Assembly: GCA_963691815.1 (NCBI GenBank)
Contig: OY829657.1
Span: 19,795,853 to 19,859,852 of the forward strand
Length of the DNA: 64,000 nucleotides
Direction: 5' to 3'
Origin: Echiichthys vipera
Taxonomy: Eukaryota > Chordata > Actinopteri > Perciformes > Trachinidae
The notes under the pieces are model-generated. The model saw nothing but the letters and a program-made list of their open reading frames with translations, was not told the origin of the DNA and made no database searches. Positions within the stretch are counted from its first letter, which is position 1; each line of letters begins with the position of its first letter. The translations under genes and the position numbers were made by a program. Below are positions 26,512 to 38,570 of the stretch, piece by piece.

Positions 26512-27960
26512 CCCTTTGCAGTATTAGAGGGTCCGAATCCACTAGCCGCTCCAAACCCAACAGACCCACTGGCATTGAACTCTTTCCAGCTAATCCATTT
26601 GTATGTTTTCAATTACATATCGGGGGCTAGGGAGCAAGTGGACAGTAAGCTCTCGGCCTCTGCCTGGAAAACCCTGTCCTCCTGTGACCTAAATATCAAG
26701 CTCAAAGAAGAGGAAGAGAAGGGGGGAGAGAGGGATGTATGTGGGGGGTAAAACAAAAAAAACAAAAAAAATAGGTCACATATTTCCCAGTTGCACACCA
26801 CAGATTTGGATTGCTCTGAGGAGAAATAATCACGGTCATGTTTGAATCTGACAGGCAGATTGCCTGACTGCCATTCCTCTCGGTCATCCAGGACGAGCCA
26901 ACTGGATGAAGGGATGACTCAGTTTTCTGTGGTGAGCACTGGTGGAGTCACACACTCCGTGTTGGTTTGAATGTAAACCCCAGACAGCAGAAAATCAGAG
27001 GGATTCAGCCCAAGTCATTCAGCTTGTGGAAATGCTTAGAAATGAGTTTGCTCATAAAAAGTAAAATGACATGTATAGAAAAAAAGTCCACGTGGAGTTG
27101 CCCAGGGCATAAATTTTGACTGAGCCACATTAAAGTCTATGACCAGTAGCTGCCATATCAGATTTTGTCTTAGTTATTTTCAAATCCCTCAAGACAATTA
27201 TTATTTTCTCATTTTAATCTCGCTCCTCCTCTCCCTTTCTCTTTTAGTCTGGCTTTCTGTCTGCCTTCCACTCCTCTGTCCCTTTTCCTCTTCTTCCCTG
27301 TCTCTGTCCATTATTCACCACTATCAGAGAAACTGCTTTAAGGCTCAGCAGACCTCGAGTCGAACCCGTCGTCTTACCTCACTCTCCCTCTTCCCTGTCT
27401 TCATCCTTTCTCCCCTTGATCCCTCCCTCCTCTTGCTTCCCACAACTTGATGAAGATCGGCCTTGACAGGCTCATCAATAACGCAAGTAGGCTTAAAAAC
27501 ACCTCCAGCTTCAGCCCAGAGCTTTTCTTGTTTAAGAATTAGATGTCTTTTTTTAACTCTTCTATCTGATTATCTTAAAGCCATCACTCATCTTTTTCTC
27601 TGTTCTCCTCCTTGGAGGAATCTGATGCTCACAACTGATGCTCCCTCTTTCCTTCGTCATCCCTTCCTCTTCCTCACCCTTCTGGAAACACAAGAAAATA
27701 TTGGCCGTTTGACCACCTACCTTCTTTACTACATGTCTCCTCCTCTTCCTCCCCCCACTTCCTCCTACCATCTTTCCTTCCATCCATCAGTCCTGAAGGC
27801 TGGACTTTAATAAATGTCACATTACATCAAGCAGAGCAGCATCAGTGGGGCAGACAGATGCAAATGAAAAGGGAGAAAGAACCTTGATATAAAGCAACAT
27901 CAGAGGGGTGGAAAGCAGAGGAACAGGATGGCAGTGTAATTAAGTTGCTCTCGTCCAGCC
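25861..27960. other. Intergenic, weak exon-like stretch only
   Basis: Contains a (CT)n run at 26481-26509 ending in cccctttgcag, followed by a 76-codon stop-free frame to 26751 that I do not recognise. Pyrimidine-rich sequence lies at 27200-27440 and 27590-27790. Confidence 0.4.
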
Positions 27961-28445
27961 ATGGAAAGAGTATTCAGATCTTTTACTCAAGTAAAAATAC
28001 TCACATGTTCATATCCTGCATTCAATAACGTTCTCAAGCAAAGGTACAAAAGTAATAGCATCTAAATATACTTAGCGTACCAAAAGTAAAAGCACTCATC
28101 ATGCAGAATGGTCCATTTCAGAATAACTTGTATTATATTACTGGATTATAATTAGTGAGGCATTAATATGTTCATGACTTTAATGTTAGCTGGTAAAGGT
28201 GGAGCTCATTTTCATTTTTTGATATGCTGCTGGGTTTGATCTAGAACAATGCATCATAATGAATTGGTTGATTTATATTTTGTATCAATAAACTAAATCT
28301 GCAAAGTAACTAGAGCTACCAAATAAATGTAGTGGTTTAATCAATATGGAATTTGCCTCTGAGATGTAGTGAAGTAGATGTCAAAGTACCTCAAAATTGT
28401 ACTTAGAGCACTTGAGTAAATGCACTTAGTTACATTCGATCACTG
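27961..28445 (+). mobile_element. MITE-like teleost element (tttactcaagtaaaaat family)
   Basis: Starts tggaaagagtattcagatc with tttactcaagtaaaaatac and ends acttgagtaaatgcacttag followed by ttacattcgatcactg. The interior has agtaaaagcactcatcatgc and ttactggattataattag. I recognise this as a very common non-autonomous element of fish genomes. The ends are imperfect inverted copies of each other. No coding content. Confidence 0.75.
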
Positions 28446-30010
28446 TCGTCATCTTTGACATCTCCCATGTTTACCTTGTTCTGTTCCCTGTGTGACATAG
28501 CTGATTTTTAACCTTGTGTCTCTCAGTTAAAAGGTATTCTGTTCATGTGTAAAACACAAACCAACTGACGCATTTCTTTGTGCCTGCCTCATAGCATCCC
28601 TCTTGCACTTCCTCTCTTTAGAAGAGGCAAGCGATGATGTACAGCAAAGGATTGTGGAGGAGGTGAGACCTTGAATGTCCTCATGAAGCCGCAGAGTTAA
28701 ATTTTTTTTCTTTCCCATGGAAGTGATTGTAAAAGGTTGATGGAGGAAGAGAGACAGGATGAAAAACAATTAGAAAGTATATGAAGGTCTTTAGGGAGTG
28801 TGTTTTTATGTACATTAAGTTCACACATGAATGCTTCTTTCGCATCACCATAATAAGTGTGTTTGCATGTTTGCATTCCTTTCAGCACTGGAATATATGT
28901 TTAACTGCTGGCACGTAAGAACATGTTGCAGTATTTACACAAAGCTGACTCAATGCCAGAGCCAGCCCCTACTTCCTGTGTCTCATCCAGCCAACGTCCC
29001 CAAAACAGAGATGAGTTTAACCCCACATGCATCAGCGCCTCTGTATCGAGTGTGCTCCACCGGGCAGGGGAAAGTTTTTCATGTTTGGCATGATTTCAAA
29101 GTGCTCCTTTAGAAATGACTCATGCATCAGTAATTGGCAGTCCTCGAAGTGCGACTCTACGGCAGTTTGACTGTGCGTGGCCCATATAATGTAGTGTCTG
29201 CCGTCAGGGAATCAAAAGCCAGCCCCGGTGCAGGCTTTTAAAAAACAATGCTAAAACGCAAAATAGAGTGGAGTCGGCTGACTCGCTGTTGTGTCTGAAA
29301 GAAGAACTTCATGTTCAGAACGGGATAGTATTTGTTTGACAGTATCAATTGTAATATGATGCTTTATAGATAAGTGAAAAGAAAACTTAGCCTGACAATC
29401 CCAGACCACATTTTAAACGGTATTAGTCTGGGACCTGCCTTCCTAGGAATGTTATCAACGACTGTAAAGCAAAATGCAAGCGCTACAGCTTGCAGAAATG
29501 GAGGACCCCTTTACCAGGTTTATACTTGCACTAGTGTCCCTGGCCCGAGGGTGTGTGAGACAAAAATCACATCATCACATAAGCTCACTTAAAGGACAGT
29601 GTGAGTACGCCCTAAGCACGAAGGCTCTGCAAGTTAGTCATCGTATCAAACCTTGACAAATCGAACAGTGACAAATGCAACTCTTTCATTAAACCGACTC
29701 ACAGGTCAAATTTAGTCATTTGGCAAAACAATCAAACCACAGCATCCATTTGTACCTGTTCTGGAGCTTTTGATCGTGTTACATGATCTTCCCTAGCAGA
29801 TGGCCCAGTTTAAATTCTCCTGAATGTTCAATCACAAATTACTGTCATGAACACAACAGTAAAATAAATCAATTCTGCTTGATTAAAGATTGTTGTAAAC
29901 TACAGATAGTTTACTGCAGATTGCTCACTGCCATGGAATAACCCATTATTACTGATTGACTAACCTTTTAACTGTAGATCTAATGGCTTATGAAGTGAGA
30001 AAACCTACTA
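28446..30010. other. Intergenic, no gene seen
   Basis: No supported exon or repeat. Confidence 0.45.
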
Positions 30011-30190
30011 GAGCTGCAACCATTGTTATTTTCATTATTGGTAAATCTGCCTTATATATTTCTTGTTTATTTATCGATTATCATTAAGTGAAATGTCATG
30101 CAACAGTAAAAAATAAACTTTTATCATAGCTCCTCAGAGCCCAAGGCGATATCTTCAAATGTGTTGTTTTGTTTGACCAATAAGTTATTA
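30011..30190 (+). repeat. Interspersed repeat relic (gagctgcaaccattgttatt family)
   Basis: Starts gagctgcaaccattgttatt, then ttcattattggtaaatc, tcgattatcattaagtg and cccaaggcgatatcttcaaa, ending tgttttgtttgaccaat. This matches the 5' part of a common fish DNA element, diverged. Confidence 0.6.
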
Positions 30191-30765
30191 AGATGAATGA
30201 AACAGCCATATATAAATAGAGTTGCAACCTGCAATACCAATGCTGTTCTTATTATTACTCATCTATAAAACATTAAAATAATATGAGCATTAATACAATT
30301 CATTAGATAGAACTTATGAAGCCTTTATAATAATATATGTAAACGTGATATGTCAGCACTGCATCAGTAAGAATCCATTTATCAGATTTCAACCGTAACA
30401 TCAATAAGGTGGAGTGAGAGACAGAACATCCTTGTAAGGACTGTTAATTCCCGATGAGGCGTCCACAGGGAACAGGTGGGGCTGAGCTCTGCCTCTCAGG
30501 TGGTGTCGGGGGGGTCATGCGCTGGACGTCTGCTTCTAATTAGGCTGTCTCAGTGACAAGTGTATCCTCAGCCTTCCCAGACAACGCCACGCGATGCCGG
30601 GCTTAACTGAGCGAGTAATGAGTGGCGAGAGAGAGAGAGAGAGAGCAGCCTGACCTCACAGCCCCTCCCCTCCGGCTATGAGGACAATTAGATGAACACT
30701 GGGTAATGACAGCGGTGGCTTTGTTTATCTCTGTGTGTAATAGATAGATTGCTTACATTCATACT

Positions 30766-30768
<3 letters not shown>
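30191..30768. other. Intergenic, no gene seen
   Basis: A short GA run lies at 30628-30646; otherwise unique-looking. Confidence 0.45.

Positions 30769-30815
<47 letters not shown>
30769..30815. repeat. (TG)n microsatellite
   Basis: Pure TG array of 47 bp. Confidence 0.95.
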
Positions 30816-30816
<1 letters not shown>

Positions 30817-31151
30817 CCCCCTGATGGAGGCCAAGCCCTCACCACCTGCTCAGGAAGCTTTTTTAGGGCAGCATGTGTCAAATGATGACATTAGCACTTC
30901 TAATAGACCACTGGCACTCTATGGCTGATACCCAGGCGCAGCCTCAGGTCTACCGTTGGTGTTTGTAAGCCCAGCCTGGTCAGCAAAATCAAATTTGTCA
31001 CGCTCCATGGATCCTCAGTTAGAACAGGCTATTTCAATAAAACGTGAATACCTCCCACTTTGACCATTTTGGGTATGCCAATTGCAAATAAGTCACATAT
31101 CCCCACAGGCTCGCTCACGCTGGGAGACTAGTGAAACATATACACATTCAT

Positions 31152-31183
<32 letters not shown>

Positions 31184-33380
31184 GCACCCCTCTGCAGCTA
31201 AGTAGCTAAGCAGGGTGCTTAGCAGAACCAACAGCAGGGGAAGGGAAAACAAACACAGGGGCCACCAGTAAATCACCTCCATCCGCAGCAGCTCACCGGG
31301 GATAGGACGGCACCGGGGGGCCCTGAGAGAAACAGCAACCAGGGAGGAGGACTCACAGGACCTGGGAGTTGATGAGGGGGAACCCGCGGTCCTGGAGATC
31401 AAGCCGAGGAAAAGCTAGCAAGTTATTGACGCTGCTGGGAGATCAAGGGGCAGAAAGAGGATACTCACAATACCCAAACCCTCCAGCTCACCCCCAGCTA
31501 ATTTTTCCAGCCAGGAGAAAGAGGAGGGAGGAGGGCAGGATGGGTGGGGAAGAGTGGAAGACAGTAGTCACAGCTGTGCCAAATATCAAAACAACGTCCG
31601 TCCCTCCCTCCCTTCCACGCCCCCCTGACCCCCCCTTCCCCTTCACGCTCCTCCAATCCATCATGCAGGAAGTGCGGCGTTTGCCCTTTGACCTGTCAGG
31701 AATGTTTTCTTCCTCCATCTCAACAGTGGCAGAGCTCCCTGATGGTCACAAGCTGATGGAGTGAAGTCTGTGAAACAACACTGTGACCTCCTGCACTGCC
31801 CATCCATCCACATACTAGGGATGGGCCTTTTTTTGTATATGTTCCATATTTGACTCCTCGCAATTTAAAAATCTCACAAAATAGGGATCTGAAATGAGTT
31901 TTTGATTATGTCTGGTAGCCTTGGACCATGAGAGTTGGTGTCTTTATTGTTAAACAACTACCAATGCAGATGAAAATCTATCGGACGTGACTCAAGCTGA
32001 AGTAATGGACAAGGTATTAAAGTTTTATTCACGTTAGGTTCATTAATTCATGCAGTTATGTTAGATAACACAACATTAATTTGCTACCTTATCATTAAAT
32101 GAGTGGACCACCCAAACAGCTGCTGTAGATAATGTTATGGGGCGAATTCAATCGGGATGTTTGCCCAAAGCTGTTATCCATTGTCAGAGGCAAGGCAATG
32201 CAACTGCTTGAGAGCTGACAAACTTTAAACTACAGCAGTGACAATGTGCAGTTTGCTAAGACAGTAGGAGACCTGACTTTCATTTTCTTTACTCCTGTTG
32301 CAAGTAATGCACATGATTCAGTTTGAACAAAGCTATAATGAGATGAACTCTGGGTCGAGGGGCCCCCTATGAATTTTTGCCAAGGGCCCCAACCGACTCT
32401 AGAATGGCCTCTGTCAATTGTCAAAACGATCATACTGAAAATAACTTTATGAGCATGTTGAGCAACATTACCATACATATTAACTGTGTGGCTGGAATTA
32501 ACCACTAGTCATAGCACATCTAAGATACTGACAGTCAGTAAAAAAACAAATACAAATACTGCCACAGTGCTCGAGTACTCACACCCAACCCTCAAACACA
32601 CACACATCCATATGTGTGGATGGATGTACAGTGTATAAACATTTTTAGACAAACTGTTTTACATTTATAAGACAATCACTGTCTGTTCCATTCGACAAAG
32701 TATGAATGAATGTCAGAAAGATGATGCCTCAGATATGACATGACTGGCAGCCTGGCAGGCTCATATAGGAGCATATCTGTCTCCGTGGCACACTGCCAGC
32801 TACCGAGTGAGGTATTGCACCGCGGTCCTGGGTGAGCTGCCTTTGGTAATGACTGTGAATGGGCTGTATCTATGGGCCATTACTCTATGGACTCAGCTGA
32901 GGCAGCAGAGTAATGCTGACTAATGGAGATGAACTTTTCGTCTGATGAATGGTACACCCCACTGATGAGGCTGTGTAACGACCACTGTCCCTGTTCCCTG
33001 ATTCTTGTTTTTTTTTTTATTTCCAAAGCAATAAGCATTAAAAAGGAAAATGAGTTGGCACAGAGCTGTAGATAACTTGTTGTTGACTGCAAGAGGAGGA
33101 GCTATTCAACTTTGAGTCTATTGTATAATCCAGACAGCAAATTCAATTGGGGTGGGGAGGAGGGGGCTCTGTTGTAGTGATATTGTTTTTCCTGCAGTAA
33201 GCTCTCTGTTAATAATTAGAGCTGAGGGCAATATTGCACACACAGAGAGAAGTAATATAGGATGTCAGTACAGTTCATTACCAATTTATTTGCAATGCAG
33301 ACTGAATAGGAATCCCCTGTTGTATGAAGGAGGCATTATTTTCATTATTATTAACTCACACCACGGCGCATTTTCCGTCC
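30816..33380. other. Intergenic, GC-rich open stretch but no supported gene
   Basis: Contains a (CA)n run at 31152-31178. The segment 31200-31420 is unusually GC-rich for the region and open on both strands; the minus frame has a hydrophobic run LCLFSLPLLLVLLSTLLSYL. No start or splice evidence ties it to a gene. 32750-33000 looks unique and non-coding. Confidence 0.35.
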
Positions 33381-33453
33381 GACCGCGTGGCCTAATGGAT
33401 AAGGCGTCTGACTTCGAATCAGAAGATTGAGGGTTCGAGTCCCTTCGTGGTCG
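33381..33453 (+). tRNA. tRNA-Arg (anticodon TCG)
   Basis: The complete cloverleaf is visible. The acceptor stem GACCGCG pairs with CGTGGTC (446-452, one G-U), with discriminator G at 33453. The D arm contains TGGCCTAATGGATAAGGC. The anticodon stem TCTGA/TCAGA encloses loop CTTCGAA with anticodon TCG at 33414-33416. The T arm is AGGGTTCGAGTCCCT. Internal A and B boxes are intact, there is no intron, and a TTTTT Pol III terminator follows at 33455-33459. It decodes CGA arginine codons. Confidence 0.95.
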
Positions 33454-33454
33454 C

Positions 33455-33459
33455 TTTTT
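33455..33459 (+). terminator. Pol III T-run terminator of tRNA-Arg
   Basis: Five T residues start 2 nt after the tRNA 3' end. Confidence 0.85.
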
Positions 33460-33461
33460 CG

Positions 33462-33834
33462 AGGCTGCGGTAACTCAGTCCTGGTTACTCGGCTGGATAC
33501 CGTAGGGTCGCCGGTTCGAGTCCCTGTGTGGACCATGAAAGGACTGTGGCACTACCTAGATGCAGTTGAGCAAGTCACCGAACCTCCAACTGCTTGGGGT
33601 GCCGATTCATTTTGGTTCTCTCCATTAATTGCATTTATATAGGTCCTGTTTAATTGATGACTCTAAAATTGCCCGTAGGTGTGAATGGTTGTCTGTCTCT
33701 GTACGTCTCTATGTGCCCTGTGATAGACTGGCGTCCTGTCCAGGGTGTACCCCGCCTCACGCCCGATGTCAGCTGGGATCGGCTCCAGCACCCCCGCGAC
33801 CCCGACCCCGGGATAAGCGGTTGAAGATGAATGT
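33462..33834 (+). mobile_element. Composite tRNA-derived SINE(s)
   Basis: The head at 33462-33610 has an A-box-like ggtaactcagtcctgg, a perfect B box GGTTCGAGTCC at 33513-33523, and ccatgaaaggactgtgg then ttgagcaagtcaccgaacc, typical of fish tRNA SINEs. From 33650 the sequence switches to the body and tail of the 6.65-kb SINE (aaattgcccgtaggtgtgaa, gatagactggcgtcctgtcc), ending gggataagcggttgaagatg. It is either two adjacent insertions or one chimeric element. Confidence 0.7.
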
Positions 33835-33869
33835 TTGTGTGTGTGTATTTCAGGCTTGTGTTTGTGTAA

Positions 33870-33873
<4 letters not shown>

Positions 33874-33920
<47 letters not shown>
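33874..33920. repeat. (AAT)n microsatellite
   Basis: About 16 AAT units, shortly after the SINE tail. Confidence 0.95.
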
Positions 33921-33922
<2 letters not shown>

Positions 33923-34070
33923 GAGTGAAAAAATTGAATTTCCCAAAGCAGGATTAATAAAGGAATTCTTCTTCTTCGTCTGTTTTAGACCCCCTCCCAA
34001 AAAAGCTTAGCCTGCTCTGAATGATCAGCATTTCCGGGTCTTCTGAATTTGCACTCTCTGCACCTCTACA
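33921..34070. other. Spacer, nothing seen
   Basis: Short unique spacer between the AAT array and the next putative element. Confidence 0.4.
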
Positions 34071-34592
34071 CCTTCATTGCAGCTGGGGAATGACTGTTCA
34101 GGGCAGTTCAGACCAAAGATGCGGCAGAAAGATGTGCAGGTCTGCAGCGCTCTGAAACCTGCCAATTCACGTGGGAAGTGACAAGATGGTGGATCATCTT
34201 CATAACAATGACTCTGTACTTGTGTTCTAACTTCTGAGGTTTTTTGTAGCCGGATATCATTTGTAGCATGTTTTAATACAAATTAGTGATGAAATAAAGA
34301 AAACAACATTTTATTTCTCAGATTCACTGATTTGTTCTCGATTACAGCACTCTCTCTCTTTATTTAATTTATAGCACACTCAACTGCTTCTCTCTCTGAT
34401 TTCTCTCTTGCGCACACTCATTAAGCCTCTGTTCAAAACTCCATTTTGACTGGCCGACTTGACCAGCGGAGTTTGCTACCATTTAATTGGCTGTTTAAAC
34501 AAGTGACGTGCCTTACGTTCTGAAACCAGCTGCAACACCATCAGCCGGTTTGAGCAGAGATAAGGCGGGCCAGTTCACACCACTGCAATGTT
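34071..34592. mobile_element. Putative non-autonomous DNA element
   Basis: The left part has cattgcagctggggaatgac followed by gggcagttcagaccaaagat. The right end has gcgggccagttcacaccact followed by gcaatg, roughly the inverse of the left end. The interior is AT-rich and non-coding. The inverted ends are imperfect, so the call is tentative. Confidence 0.4.
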
Positions 34593-35350
34593 TACCTTCA
34601 ATGATCTAAAAAGGGGTTAACGGCACTTTCTACCTTTATACGTATAGTATAGTTGTGACATCACAAACGTACAGAAGTCTTGATAACTAGTTTAAAGGCA
34701 CAGTTATTCAAACATGGGCTCTGTGCATTTCTCTGTGGATTGAGGGTTTTGATACTTTCACAGTATTTATATAGCACCTCAACCAGCTTTATACTCAAAG
34801 AAGACTCACTTGCAATATGGGATTTTTAATATCTCATACAGTAACATAACAGGCATAAGTCAGTGGTATGAAAGTGACCTCCAGTTCCCCCTTGCCCTCC
34901 CTTACTGACCATTTCATGCATCAGGCCCTCAGGCGCTTTTCAGGATGGCTCGATTTCCTCTTATCACCTATTAGATCCAGATGAGACCCAAGCCACCCCT
35001 GACCACGGCCCTGTCTCAACTGTTCACAATTCAAAGCAGATGGCGGCTAACACAAGCTGCTGCGGTGTGCGTTTGCCAGGATGAGAAGGGGCCACGTTAG
35101 CTATAGCTCACAAATTCTCTTCCATTAAAGGGAGTGTGATTGAATGTCAGCAGCTGTTAAGCTGAGCTGTAGCTCACATACTGGAATAACAGTTTGATTT
35201 AAAAACATGGGATCTCAAATGCTGTTTTCTTTTTTGCGCAACAAAATCTGTCAGTCACGATCGTATCTACAGTATGGCTGAGGCATGATCTCATAAAGGT
35301 CTGAGGGTAATATGAAACAGAAGATTGAGGAGACCCTTCCCCAACACACA

Positions 35351-35386
<36 letters not shown>

Positions 35387-36984
35387 AGCCATGAAGATGT
35401 GATACTGCCACACACTCATTAAAGGCTCATTTATACGTCTGCTGCTCTAAAGCTGCCCTAAAGCCTTTCTCTTAATAACTGTACCTGACACACCTATATC
35501 ATGAAACTGTAAATGTACATATGGTTTCATGCCAAAAAATTCACTTATTGTCCTCAGGGTGGAGAAATCCCAGTGTTAGGGCCCACCACGAGCCACTAAA
35601 ACTCGTCAGTAAATGTCATACTGATAAAATGATGGGGTGGAGCAGGTTTAATTACATGTTTTACAAACTTAAAAACCTGAAGGTGGTGAGTGAAATAATA
35701 TCATGCACCGTACTGGTGTGGGACAGTGTTCAATTCAGCACCTACTATTGATTTATTGATTGTTCATAGTTGGTTTTTGTCTCATTTTAGTCAATAAACT
35801 TCTTCTAAATGTTTCAAGTTTCAAGGCTTCATCTGTCACCTTTGATGTGTACGATGGTGTTATTCTCATTCATTGGAAAGTTAACTGATTTAGTTATACC
35901 AGACTGTATAACTCTTTACTGCTGAAGCGATCCGTGTATTTCGGCAAAAAAGAAATGTTGCTCTTTATGTGCTGGATGTGTGTTTATCGCTTGTTTCAGC
36001 TGAAGTGACCAAAATATCGGTTATTGCAGGTTTAAGAAACATCTTTCAAAGGATTCAGTCCTGCCATTTCAACTTGCCATCATCATGTCATTAAGAGACA
36101 AATTAATGCTGAAGACCAATGTCAGCCCAAACCAAACGCTGACACCTCTACACCCGTCCCAGCGTCTGTGGCCGCTGACCTTCCGCAACACGCTGTGGGT
36201 CTCTCTCTCCGCTCTAATCTCTGTTTACGTTGCTGTCTGTCCCGAGCATTCAGCCCCTAATCAGGTTCGCCCCGGTGCAGGCCCCCATCACACTGTGAAA
36301 CGGGGCTTCCTCTCTGACCTTTAGTGACTGGATAACCTCTGACCTTGTCCTTCTATATATGCATTCACACACGTACACTACGAGGCCTCCACCTATAAAA
36401 TGTGTTATGCAGTCCAGGATGCAGCTGCACTGCTGAAGAAAGGAGCGCCTGAGAACAGAGAGACCTGCAGTATGAGTGATTTGCTGCTTGTCTGGTTTAA
36501 CGGATATTCTCACATTTGATATATTATGTTGTCATCCCTCTGTCTCTTTTCTCTTTCTGTCCCTCCCCTCCCTCCTCTTCTATCCCTCTATTTCTCTCAT
36601 ACCCCAATCTTCTCCTACAGCAGTTTCCAATTAAGATTACGCCCCAAAATGGAGGACAGCCAAAGCTTTTGCTCTGGTGGGGTGATAAATGAGTGAGAAT
36701 GAATAGGGTGTAATAAATAAATGTAATGAGGCCAATAAAAAGATAGCATATCACATGTTTCCATGCAGATCTCCTGAGCTTATCCTGTGGGGAACTACAA
36801 GTTCAATCTTGATTAAGTCCAGTTTTCCTCCATTTAACCAATCATTATCAAGTCACTTGGGGACAATCATCTTTTGATAAGACACCTCATATAAAATGAC
36901 TATGACCTTTATACAACTCGGGGTTTGGGCGTCTGTGTGTGCATGTCTTTGCTTTTAGACCGATATGTAGACTGTATTCTACTG
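34593..36984. other. Intergenic, no gene seen
   Basis: A (CA)n run lies at 35345-35384. No supported exon. Confidence 0.45.
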
Positions 36985-37355
36985 ATTTAAAGTAATAGTT
37001 CAACATTTTAGGAAATATGCTTATTTTCTTTCTGGTTACAGTTAAACAAGATGATTATTCTTTGTTTTACAAGCGGTTTTGTGCTGCTATTCCTGGGCTG
37101 GGACCAGAAACTTCTTGACGTATCCCCTGGTTGCCTAGCAACTGCTTCAAGCCCAGAAATAGTCAGCGGACAGCTAATTGACATTTTTACAGTTCAGTTT
37201 TTATGGATGATTATGGACAAATGAGATTTAACATGTCAACAGCCTTTAGAGGTGCTGCTAGGTGATTTGTTTTACTTCTGGAGGCTATCTGTTTTTTTCC
37301 CCCTGTTCCCAGTCTTTGTGCTAAGCTAAGCTAACCAGCTGCTTCATGACTCCTA
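36985..37355 (+). repeat. Interspersed teleost repeat, fold-back family, copy 3
   Basis: Begins taatagttcaacattttagg and aaatatgcttatt, passes ttcctgggctgggaccagaa and gcctttagaggtgctgctag, and ends ccagtctttgtgctaagcta followed by agctaacc. It is the longest of the three related copies in the window. It carries an embedded RFX-type palindrome at 37130-37142. Confidence 0.65.
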
Positions 37356-38521
37356 CTTGCAAAACTTTCCATAAATAAGCATCATGTCATTTGAATTTTA
37401 TTGTTAATAGGCTCCAAAATAGTTTCCTCAATAAATGTTTTATTGCAACACGATCAAAAGACTTCAAATGACAGAAATGCAGCGTTTAAGCTTTAAAAGG
37501 AGGTAGTTCCAGCGTGTGTAATTAGCAGGTGGTACATAGGTAAATCTGGCCGTGGTCTGGCCATCATATGTAAAGTCAACTTTACCTTAATCAGATATTT
37601 TTCCATTTTCCTTCAACTTGTTTTCTATGTAGCGCAACACTTTATTTTATTTTCAGTTCTGACACACATTCATAGCAACACTTTCAAATGCTTTGTTTTT
37701 CTCATGTGGAATGCTATTAATCTTATAGTCCACTCTGATGCCGCCAAACCTAAGCCTTGAAATATGTTTTTGCTTTTGCCCCGAGACAGTTTGGCTTCTC
37801 TTAGTGAACACATTGAGCAGCTTCCTGTTTTCTGCAGAATAGGAATATATTTTACATTTTTTTATTTTTTTATTTCTGTGGCAGCATTTCCAGGTTGCAT
37901 TATTCTTTATTGCCTTGCAGAATTTTTTACATAATCCATAATTTAATCCTGTCAAATCTCAAAGAAATTCTCGGTTTTCTCTCTTTCTCCACAAGAAATG
38001 AATAATTGTACTGATTTTATCTCATCCGAGTGCTTAACACAGTATTTTACAATATATTTCAATGTGGGAAAAGCACTTACTCATTCCCATTCATAACCAG
38101 TGAAGAAACCTCAGTGTATGCTCAGAGGCTTAGATTCTCAAGTAAGGTGTTATGTAAACAAATGCAGACAATGCTGACTGTGCTGCCCCAGGCTAGATAA
38201 ACGTCTGCACATTGTGAACTGTGGGGTACTTCTGTTACAATACAGTATCAAGGTGTGTCTTTGCTGTTCAGGAGGAGCATCCCGTTACATGAAGACAGAG
38301 TTGACTTTCTACTCATCATCAGCTGTATGATGGACCGAGACAAAGCAGAAGCTTCAAGAGGCGATGTATAGCAGAGCATCTCCCCCAGCAGGAGGTCAGA
38401 CATATGTTTTCTGCTCATTTGCATGTATGAATGCTTTTGCTGCATGTGTGTTTCATTTGGTTAAAGCAAGGCCGTAATTACGTAGTCTGAGGAGTGTTTT
38501 AGCCTCTGTGTGCATGTGTGA
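37356..38521. other. Intergenic, no gene seen
   Basis: AT-rich, no supported frame. Confidence 0.45.
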
Positions 38522-38570
38522 GTGTGTGTGCACACGCCGATGTGTGTGTGCACACGCCGTTGTGTGTGTA
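38522..38570. repeat. 20-bp tandem of tgtgtgtgcacacgccg units
   Basis: Two full units and a partial third. Each contains the palindrome GTGTGCACAC. Confidence 0.8.

Noticed and set aside
38522..38570. Regular palindromic repeats resembling a CRISPR-like array
   Set aside because: Only two to three units with no spacers of variable sequence; an ordinary tandem of a CA/TG-rich unit in a vertebrate genome.
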